Source of the DNA: Camellia lanceoleosa
Taxonomy: Eukaryota > Streptophyta > Magnoliopsida > Ericales > Theaceae
Reading direction: 5' to 3'
Length of the DNA: 64,000 nucleotides
Assembly: GCA_025200525.1 (NCBI GenBank)
Contig: CM045763.1
Coordinates: 92,795,044-92,859,043 of the forward strand
How positions within the stretch are numbered: the stretch's first letter is position 1; every line of letters starts with the position of its first letter. Under the pieces are notes generated by a model. It was given only the letters and a program-made list of their open reading frames with translations, did no database searches and was not told the origin of the DNA. Positions 55,588-64,000 of the stretch are shown here, piece after piece. The position numbers were made by a program, and so were the translations under genes.

Positions 55588-58254
55588 TGTGAAGCCCCTA
55601 AAAAATGTGTTTTCTTTTAAAACCCTTATGTTTGAATTATTTCCTTAAAGTCCCTTAGATTCTTAAATTATTTCGAATCTTGCCGGTCAGTATTTTTCTT
55701 TTCTTTTTTTCTTTTTTTTTTTTTATCGGAACAAGAATATCCTAGCCGAATTAGGTTCCTTAACCTAATTTAATTTAATTCTAAATAAATAAGGTTCCAA
55801 TACATGAGTTTAATTCCAAGCCTCACTTCTTTTATTAATTTCAAGATTTGCCCCAAAATTAGTACATGTACTTTTTATATTATAATACCACCAAACCAAT
55901 TTGTGGATCTATATATTGAGAATATCTCCATAGTACACATATATTGAATAAAATATTCCCCATTTCCCTTCCCCTTGGCCGGCCAACCTAGGGGAGTGTG
56001 AGGGATCAATTTTCAAGGCTTGTAATCATGGCATTCTGGAAGCAAAAGTACCAAGTACCCCTAAATCAAGGGATTGTGTTCCCAACCTAGTTCCATTCCA
56101 ACTAGAGGCTAACTAAATCTTGTCTAATCACATAATTACGTCTCCTAATCACTCCCTATTCCTTTATTCTCCACGTAAATCCAAACTTCTTAATCCAATT
56201 CCAACTAGTGGGCCTTTGTGTCTTTTCACACCAAATTTGCCTATATATACAACCACCCTCTTAGCATGGCATAAACAAGCAACACACAAACACCTACATT
56301 AGGCCTAGAGAAGGGAGAGGAGAGCAAGAGAAAATTTTTGAGAGAGAGAGAGAGAGGAAGGAAGAGGAGAGCAATCTTGTTCAACTTGGCCTAGCCTAGC
56401 AAGTAAGCGACAACACAACCCTCTCTTTTATTCTCCTTTTTTTTTAAATACATGCTCTTAAGGGTTCTAAACATTGTTTTCAGATGTGTTTTAATGATTT
56501 TCTTGTGTTAAAAATGAAAAGAGTTGAGCCATGATTCTACTCTTCTTGTAGTTTCCCTTAATCGGTACAAAACTATCCTTTTCATACCAATCTCTCAAGC
56601 TTTCCAAAGGCACTCCTTCAAGATAAATTTATGAGTTTAAAATATATTATTTAGCATGTTTTCATCACACAAAAGAAATGAAAAATTTCCCTTAGTGGAT
56701 CTCCTTTCTCACAAATCTTCTTGTTTTGAGTATTGTGCATTAAAAATTTGTTTTTACAACCAACTTTCAACATTCTATAAAAATGTAGAAAAATCTTTTA
56801 GACCTCATTTTTATGCCAAAATCTTCCTTAAGAAGTTAGTTTTCAAGTAAAATTGGTTTCATTGAAAAAGAGTGAGCAGTTTGTAACAAATTCCAATTTT
56901 CGTAACGGTCGACGAATCTGGACAGCGCTGGAGTGTTTCTTAAATAACTAAAAATCTAGAAATGCTATCCCATTTCCAAAATATGTTCTGGAAACTAGAT
57001 TAAATTCTCTTCGAACCATAGGAAGGCTGAGTTCGGAAAAATCTGAAACAACCCTTTCGGTTTTAATCTTTAACCGGCACTAAATCTGAAATATCTGTTT
57101 GGCATTGGTATTTCATGCTATTGTGTTAGTGAATATGCTTGTTAATATATATGAATGTGTCTTAATATGATATCACACATGCCATGGCTGTATATCTTAT
57201 ATTTTAGCCCTTCAATGATGCTCACACTTATGCAAGTTTACTTTTGTTACTTGCTTGTACTAACTAACCTAAAACATTAATCTAAACAGAAACTTAATGG
57301 GGTGACTAATGGGGTTTCGATCACATGAGTATTAATATGAGATAAATTTATGTCCCAATTGAATTTTTTGGCGGGACGTGTTTCCTTTTGAAAATTTCAG
57401 TCTGGCACAGGTGGTTGTTCGGAACCCTTGAACGGAGCGGTTGTATTCAAACCCTAGGTGGTTTGGTGTAAAGAGGGAATGGGCAAGTCCCTATTTTACT
57501 ATATCTTTTGAGGCCCTGCGGTTGGTGTTACTCGGTACATAGCCGTTGGTAGGCATCCAAGGTAAGGTCTGCAACAAAGTAGCAAAAGAGGGGGCATACC
57601 GAATAATCCGCATCCGATTCTTGTGGTTGGGAGGACGAAGTCTCTTTGGGGGATTTCTAGATTACTAACACCTAACTTTGTAACCCTTTGCTTGTTTAGT
57701 TGAATATCATGCTTCATTACTTGTTGTCATATTTGTGATTGTGTATTGGACTGGGAAAAAGGGACGAGGTGTGTGTGCGTTTACTAGGCATTCGAAGCTC
57801 ATGGCGTATCATTCCAGTACTAAAGAAGAGACCGCGCCAGGAGGCAATGAACCAGAGACCTTTGAAGACTTCTAGCTATCTTAGACTAGCTAAACTCTTT
57901 TTTTTTTTTTTTTTGTTTTGTACAAACCCTCATAAACATCATCTTTTCTTTGTTGGAATGTAATACTGATCGGATTTACTCTTATATTTAGGGTTATATG
58001 TAATTATTCCCTTATTATTGTACACATAATATGTTTATTTTGTCAACTTAGTTTCCTACGTCGCTCTTGAGACCTTGCGTCAATGCCATGTAAGATCTGT
58101 CAAAAAGGTTGTTTACTACCTGAGAAAGCTGGACTTAAAAGGGAGGATAATTTGACTCCTCCGGTGATCTGGGATCTTACTGGTATTGTCCATAGGACTC
58201 AATGGTGATTTTCCTTTGGCTACCACCCTTAGTGTAAAATTTTGGGGCGTCACA
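55588..58254 (+). repeat. 3' LTR of element D
   Basis: Aligns with 47380-50046 over its whole length with a few percent differences by eye, plus small indels. Confidence 0.93.
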
Positions 58255-58850
58255 AGTCTACTTGCAAACACTGACCTAGGAATTACCAAAGTCGTATTTA
58301 CCGCCCTTGAAATAAATTGTTAAGTTTTGAACAATTGAAATTGCATGATATCATTGAGCGTGATGGTTTTCAAAATATGAAAATGTGATTTATGTTCAAA
58401 AAGGGCATAGCATGGCATGTGCATTTCATCTCTTGAGACTTGTATAAAATGTATATACTTTATTAAGAATTTCCTACTGGGCTTTATGCTCACCCTACGA
58501 GATTTTTGTACAAGAAAAGATGTGGTGATCCCACCCAACTAGCGGTGTGGAAGTATGTGTGTTAGGAGTACAATGCTACAATGCTCTCATTTTGTTATGA
58601 CTTTGTGTGTAAGCTAAGGGCTGTGTTTGTGTGGGTTTGAATGATCGTTTTGTGTGACTAGACTCTAGCCTTGGAAATTTGTAAACCCTTGGGGGTATTT
58701 ATTTGTTATTTACTTGTTGTTGGATTAATGTATTGTTGTATGAAGAACTATTGTATCATGTAATGTAAGTTTGGAGATTTATATTCGGTTTTTCTTGAAA
58801 GAGCCATGATTGTTGTATTATCATTTGGGTTAGAAATTTGAGGCGTTACA
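58255..58850 (+). repeat. 5' LTR of element E, right part
   Basis: Begins with the second AGTCT of element D's TSD and ends GAGGCGTTACA at 58850. Confidence 0.75.
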
Positions 58851-59278
58851 ACTTGGTATCAAAGCGATCGAGTTTGAATACTTGGAGCTCGTGAGAAATG
58901 GTTGTTTAACCACAATGGGTTCATTTAGCATGCTTAGGAAGTGTTATGCATTTTGTGACTATGTGATAACATGTTTGTGTGACTAAATGGGTATGAGATT
59001 GGATGTTGTTTGAGCCTATTAAATTCCTTAAGGCCTTATTAGAAAGGTACTTGATCAATACTCATTCTATTAAGAATTCTTTTTTTTTTCGTGGGACGAA
59101 TCTCATCATAGGAGTATAATCCGTATGTGTTTACATGACTAAGTGCTTATGTAGAGTGAAATTGAATTGTGTATATGGTAGATAAATATATGGAATTGTT
59201 GTACTCGAACGTGTGAGTCAAGTTACGAGCACATATAAGTTAATGTGCTAAATTATTTCTCTTGTGTCCTTTATTAGG
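58851..59278 (+). other. Primer-binding site and leader of element E
   Basis: ACTTGGTATCAAAGCGATCG follows the LTR end; the initiator-Met type primer site is TTGGTATCAAAGC. No gene up to the gag ATG. Confidence 0.7.
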
Positions 59279-60320
59279 ATGTCAGGAAGGGGTCAAGTCT
59301 GTGGTGGTAGAGGCGGGAGGCGTGGTAGGGCTCTCCGAGGTGTGCATGAGGTACCGGTCTATAGGGTTCTAGTGCAAGAAGAAGGGTTCGGCCAAGCTAA
59401 TATGGTCGAGCAAGCAGGCCAAGCTAATATGGCCGAGCAGGTGGGACAAGCGGGTCAAACCGCAATGGAGGCCCTAGCTCGAGAAATGGCAGGGGCTTTA
59501 AGAGAGTCTATGAACTTGTTGAGGGTGGAGAATCAAGCCCGAGAGAACACCGCAGAGTCAAGGGTGAGTTTCCTTACTAGAGAGTTCTTGCTGGCCAAAC
59601 CGGATGAGTTCCATGGTGGTCCCGAGCCCAAGAAAGCAGATAAGTGGCTCGAACAAACTGTGAAGACATTTGAAATGCTTCACATCAAAGATAGTGAACT
59701 AAGAGTAACTCTAGCGAGTTACTACCCTAAGGGAGACGTGGGTCAATGGTGGAAATATGCCAAGGGTAGAGTGGAGCCGACATGGGAAGCCTTTGCGGTT
59801 ATTTTTCAAGATAAGTACATACCTCCCACTGCTAGGGAGAGATTGAGGCAAGATTTTAAAGACCATAAACAACTCGACATGCCCGTGGCCGAGTTTGAGG
59901 CGGTCTTCTCTAGTTTGTCTAGATTTGCACTAGAGTTGGTCGCAATATAAAAGCGTCGTTGCATTGAATTTGAAAAGAAATTGAAAACAAAAATCATGTT
60001 CAAGCTTGTCAAAAATATGATTCGGGAATATGACCGTCTTGTGGAGACGGCAACACACGTAGAAATTTCCATACAAGCCAAGGAGGAAGGCTTCAGAGTT
60101 CGAGGTTTAGGGACCAAGTGTCTCAAGAAGACTATAGGCAGAACAAGAAGAGCAGGAACACATATCCATCCCAGTCCCAACCACAGTAGTCTAGATCCAC
60201 TTTTCCTTTGCCTAGTGCGGGTCCGGGAAAAAGTGCATCGAGTAGCTTCTCGTGTTTCAAGTGTGGCCAACCGGGTCACAAAGCCTTCTCATGCCCATAG
60301 AAAGGAGGAGGGCAGTTAAT
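59279..60320 (+). pseudogene. Gag of element E
   Basis: ATG at 59279, MSGRGQVCGGRGGRRGRA start, then a Gln/Ala-rich spacer with QANM(V/A)EQ repeats. Gag core FLLAKPDEFHGGPEPKKADKW, YYPKGDVGQWWKYAKG and KYIPPTARERLRQDF, ending at TAA after LELVAI (59948-59950). The same frame then continues (KKLKTKIMFKLVKNMIREY) until a frameshift near 60100. A zinc knuckle CFKCGQPGHKAFSC follows near 60260. Confidence 0.82.
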
Positions 60321-62711
60321 AGTACCACCACCTAACCGATCTCAAAGTCAATCTTAGTCTCAGAATAAAGCTCAAGGGTTTAATTATTATCAGTGTGGTC
60401 AGCCAAGGCATATGAAAAGAACTTGCCCACAATTGGGAGATGCATCTGGCACATTAGGGTCGAGGCAGACTCAGAGCCACTAGCAAGCTCAATCAGTCCA
60501 AGCTTTACGAGTTAATTAGGGACCCACTTCGACTCAGTCAGTACAACAGGCCTATGCTCCGAGAGGGGAGCAAGTTAATCAAGGGCCACAGGGGCGTGTG
60601 TATGCTATTACCGTGCTAGAGCAGTTGCTAGAATCCTCGATTGTGAGAGGTATTTTTGTTGTGTGTAATTCTTTAGCTAATGTATTAATAGACACGGGTG
60701 TGTCTCATTCATTTATATCTACTGCATTTGCTTCTGCATTGGGGTAAGAGGTAGCACAGTTAGTGCCTTTACTCAGAGTAGAGTCACCTGTTGGGGGTAC
60801 AGTTGATTTAGACCGGGGTTGTCGTGATTGTGAAATAGAAGTTGCCGGGCATCGACTTCCGTTTGCTTTTGTGTTGCTAGATATGTTGAGTTTTGATGTC
60901 ATTTTAGGCATGGACTGGTTGTGTTCTTATCAAGCTATGATTGATTGTTACCGTCAGAGAGTTACAGTGTGCACTTCGGGTGGTGATTGTTTCTATTTTC
61001 TAGGGAACCGAGTTGATAGAGCCTTGTCGCCAGTTGTTGACCCTTGTAGTATGAGCAAGCTTAGTGGCCTTCTTGTAACTCTCTTGGATAGTGAGAGTAA
61101 CGGGGCTCGTGTTGAGTTACCAAGGGTAGTTTGTAAATACCCGGATGTCTTTCCAGAAGATCTTACTAGTTTACCACGTCACCAAGAGATCGAGTTCTCC
61201 ATTGAATTAGTGTCTGGCACAGCACCGATTTCCATGTCACCATATAGATTTGCACCTGCCGAATTACATGAGTTGAAGATTTAACTCCAAGAACTTTTAA
61301 ATAAGGACTTCATTCACCCTAGTACATCGCCTTGGGGAGCGCCGACTCTCTTTGCTAAGAAGAATGATGGGCCATTACGGTTGTGTATTGATTACCGTAA
61401 GTTGAATAGAGTTACAATTAAGAACAAGTATCCTCTATCCAGAATAGATGATTTGTTTAACCAACTTAGAGGGTTTCGTTGCTTCTCAAAAATAGATTTG
61501 AGGTCGGGGCACCATCAGTTGAGAGTCCGGGAGGAGGACATTCAGAAGACGGCCTTTTGTACTCATTATGGCCACTATGAATTCCTTATAATGCCTTTTG
61601 GGTTGACCAATGCACCGGCTTCCTTTATGGATTTGATGAACATAACTTTTCGGGAATACTTAGACCGTTTTGTGGTAGTCTTTGTGGACGACATCTTGAT
61701 TTATTCAACCTCTAAAGAGGAACACGAGACTCACTTGCGGGTAGTGCTGGGTTTACTTAGTGAGCACCAATTGTATGCCAAACTTGAGAAATGCGAGTTT
61801 TGGTTAATAGAGGTGAAGTTTTTGGGGCATTTAGTGTCTAGAGAGGGAGTAACTGTGGACTCCTCAAAGATAGATGTCGTACAGGATTAGGAACAACCCA
61901 AAGATGTTTTTGAAATTCAGAGTTTCTTGGGATTAGCGGAGTATTATCGACGTTTTGTAAGGGACTTCTCTAGACTAGCTGCACCTTTGACTAGGTTGAC
62001 TAGAAAGGGTATCAAATTTGTGTAGAGTGAGACTTGTCAAAAGTCATTCCAAGAGCTTAAGACTAGATTGACTACCGCACCGGTTTTGATAATTCCGGAA
62101 GGGCTTTGAATTACACTGCCTATTGTGATGCGTCCGGGGATGGACTTGGTTGTGTCTTGATGCAAGAGGGAAAAGTTGTGGCCTACAGTTCATGACAATT
62201 GAAAACTCATGAGAAAAATTACCCCACCTATGATCTAGAATTAGCAGCGGTGATTTTTCCTTTGAAAATTTGGAGGCATTTCTTGTACGGTGAGAAGTTT
62301 GAAGTCTTTTCCAATCATAAGAGTCTAAAGTATTTGTTTTCTCTAAAAGACTTGAATTTACGACAACAGAGGTGGATGGAATTTATGGAGGATTATGACC
62401 TTGAGTTACACTATCATCCAGGGAATGCTAATGTGGTGGCCAATGCTTTGAGTCAAAAATTTGTGAGTAGTTTGGCAAGTGTGGCCATTCAGGAATGGGA
62501 TATGCTAGATGTTATTGGCAAGTTTGATTTGCACTTGGCTGAGACCAGAGAGAGTGCTACCTTGTTTACTTTGAATGCTCGACCTACCTTGGTTAGTAAG
62601 GTTATAGAGGCACAACGAGGAGACCATGATGTGGAATCAATCCGTGTTAAGATTTCCGATGAGAAGGAAGAGAAAGGTTTGAATGTTCACTCGGATCTGA
62701 TTGTACATTAC
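60321..62711 (+). pseudogene. Protease-RT-RNase H of element E
   Basis: A second zinc knuckle near 60390 reads YYQCGQPRHMKRTC, its first Cys changed to Tyr (TGT to TAT). Protease VLIDTGVSHSFIS with catalytic Asp at 60691-60693. RT: PYRFAPAELHELKI then [50 protein letters not shown], catalytic FVDD at 61681-61692 and [18 protein letters not shown] frameshift near 62105 separates RNase H ([15 protein letters not shown] and [11 protein letters not shown], with DHKSL changed to NHKSL, and VVANALSQK for VVADALSRK). Ends at 62711 where LTR F is inserted; integrase is outside the window. Confidence 0.85.
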
Positions 62712-63122
62712 TGTGGACACCCCATTTTTGACCGTCCTCAAGACTTGGATGTCACCGTTTGAACACTCGGTGATCATCCATGTTTGTTTTCGTCTTGAAT
62801 TCCCGGAGGTCTCGACTACATGCCTTATCTCAGGATCTCTCGACTCGACTGTTTTGTGTTTGGTTTTGCACCAAACACTTGTGTTTTGCCTTTGAGGGGC
62901 AGGGAATGGCTTGTGGGCCACCCCCACACCTCACCGGCCATGGCTTGAGGCCACCGGCCAGTGTTTCGTTGCCATCGGCCATATATTTGGCCGGTCAGCA
63001 CTCTTTGTGGTCGGTCGACCATGTATTTGGCCATTTTGGCATTTTTGGCTGGCCGACCACTATGCATCTACTTTTACAGATATTTTCATGCCAGCTGTGC
63101 TAGCTAGCATACACTTTGCACC

Positions 63123-63203
63123 CCCTCCATACACGTGTATGGAGGGAATTCACTCTTGCTTAGCTTGTTTTGTAAGATTTGCAAGAGTGATCCTCTATAA
63201 AGG
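63123..63203 (+). promoter_or_regulatory. U3 promoter of LTR F: G-box palindrome plus TATA box
   Basis: Perfect 24-bp palindrome (core TACACGTGTA) with CTCTATAAAGG about 50 bp downstream. Transcription would start near 63230, just before the CT-rich leader. Confidence 0.6.
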
Positions 63204-63691
63204 GAGGGCCACTCCTCCCTTTTCTAGGGTTACAAAAAAGGGCTGAGGGGAGCTCTGGTTCTAAGGTTAGCATAGTGTATCTATTCTATCTCTATTTCTC
63301 CCTCTCTTTTGCTCTAAATGTGTGTTTGTCCTTAGTTTTGCACTAGGATACCTACCATTACACCTTACCCTGGTTGCTGAGGCATTAGGGGGTTGTCCTT
63401 GAAGTTCTTGAGCTGGTTTGGAGCTAAGAAAGCTGCTGGAGTGATCCTTGTGAAGAAGGTCTTCAAGGGTAAGATTCTTGCCCTTTTTATCCCATTTTTG
63501 CATAGTCTTTTTGCCTACCTTGCTTGCTATTTCAAGCTTACTGTATAACATATAAAAGTTTTTTTTTTACTTGCTTAAAATAGTTTTTTAAGGTTGCTTT
63601 GAGCTTTGGGGTTGTTTGACCCCTCTTAGGCCTTGTTAGGCCTTATTTTTGTGCTATTTTGGTGAGCTTCGGGACCACCTTGTTTGGGCCT

Positions 63692-63729
63692 CCTCACCAC
63701 TAAAATCTTGAGGGATTTCAGTGGTAAGG
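63692..63729. other. Conserved LTR hairpin (LTR F)
   Basis: CCTCACCACTAAAATC and its near complement around a short loop. Confidence 0.55.
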
Positions 63730-64000
63730 ATGATGGTTTATGGTCCTAAGAAGGAGAGGGCCACCCCATGTCCTTGTTGTCTTCAATATGTGTCATTTTA
63801 GCCTCATGTGTGAGCACCATTTTTAACTGCATGGTGGCCATGTCTTAAGTGTTATTTGTTCTTATTATGTCATGATATAGCACTGTTTTTACTTGGTTTA
63901 GACACACCATGCTTTCCTTGCATACATGTCTTGTAATGTCATGATTTGCCTTAACATGTATATAGCATTTAGACTACCATGCTCATGTGTTTTGGCCTAG

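Larger units (their letters stand above)
47380..58254 (+). mobile_element. Element D: chromovirus (Tekay-type) Ty3/gypsy, 10.9 kb
   Basis: LTRs at 47380-50046 and 55588-58254 (2667 bp each), starting TGTGAA(A/G)CCCC and ending GGGGCGTCACA. Perfect TSD AGTCT at 47375-47379 and 58255-58259. Primer site AGTATCCGAGCC after the 5' LTR; purine tract AAGGGGGATAGG before the 3' LTR. Gag, protease, RT, RNase H, integrase and a C-terminal chromodomain are all present but carry many stops. Confidence 0.94.
46062..62711 (+). mobile_element. Element E: chromovirus-like Ty3/gypsy, split by element D and LTR F
   Basis: The 5' LTR is in two parts, about 46062-47379 and 58255-58850, separated by element D with TSD AGTCT. 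It ends GAGGCGTTACA, and primer site TTGGTATCAAAGC follows at 58853. Gag begins at 59279 and the polyprotein runs to 62711, where an Ogre-type LTR (F) interrupts the linker between RNase H and integrase. The left LTR end is uncertain: the expected TGTAAC start is not found, and similarity to GGTCCAGGGGGCAATGCCCC-type LTR sequence begins near 46060. Confidence 0.75.
62712..64000 (+). mobile_element. LTR F: Ogre/Tat-type LTR, cut by window edge
   Basis: Starts TGTGGACACCCC at 62712 inside element E's polyprotein and follows the family LTR to the window end. Contains the GGCCGG block (62930-63060), perfect palindrome (63123-63146), TATA box CTCTATAAAGG (63193-63203) and hairpin (63692-63729). 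Candidate left TSD ATTAC (62707-62711); the right partner is outside. Confidence 0.9.

Overview
This window is plant nuclear DNA, almost certainly from a large angiosperm genome. Nearly all of it is LTR retrotransposons inserted into one another. Evidence: spliceosomal introns, Ty3/gypsy and Ty1/copia polyprotein remnants, 5-bp target-site duplications (TSDs), tRNA primer-binding sites, and one broken host gene of a plant coiled-coil family. I cannot name the species.

Left third (1-31500): at least three stacked copies of one giant Ty3/gypsy family of the Tat/Ogre type, all on the + strand. Its marks are LTRs near 3.9 kb, a leader motif starting TGGCGACTC just after the LTR, a gag C-X2-H-X4-H-X4-C finger, and tandem repeats before the 3' LTR. 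Element A (5815-24441) is complete, with both LTRs and TSD AGAAC. It has lost nearly all of pol. A sits in an intron of an antisense gene of element B (1474-5814 plus 24442-27674). B sits in an exon of the same antisense gene in element C (27675 to about 31500). A further LTR of the family lies in reverse orientation at 1-1473.

The notable cargo is on the minus strand of these elements. All three carry a multi-exon gene for a plant mobile domain (PMD, aminotransferase-like) protein, with phase-0 introns and, in A and B, an acidic tail ending in a basic nuclear-type signal. B also carries a second antisense gene that resembles the plant DUF7745 family (two exons, about 380 codons, three stop codons, no frameshift). 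A keeps only a shrunken second exon of it. Upstream of these antisense genes, and in the LTR U3 region, lies the same kind of GGCCGG/GGTCGACC-rich block.

Middle (31500-46060): a possible PIF/Harbinger fragment, then a minus-strand host pseudogene (USO1-like coiled-coil family, exons at 33084-33651 and 43770-44645). A degenerate copia element (33652-43769, TSD GTAGC) splits it. The copia leader holds a solo Ogre-type LTR (33975-37908) and a further unexplained 1-kb insert.

Right third (46062-64000): chromovirus-like gypsy element E. Its 5' LTR was split by a second chromovirus, D (47380-58254, TSD AGTCT, C-terminal chromodomain). E's polyprotein was split at 62712 by another Ogre-type LTR (F) that runs out of the window.

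No protein-coding gene here looks fully intact. The order of insertion is readable: C, then B, then A on the left; host gene, then copia, then the solo LTR in the middle; E, then D and F on the right.
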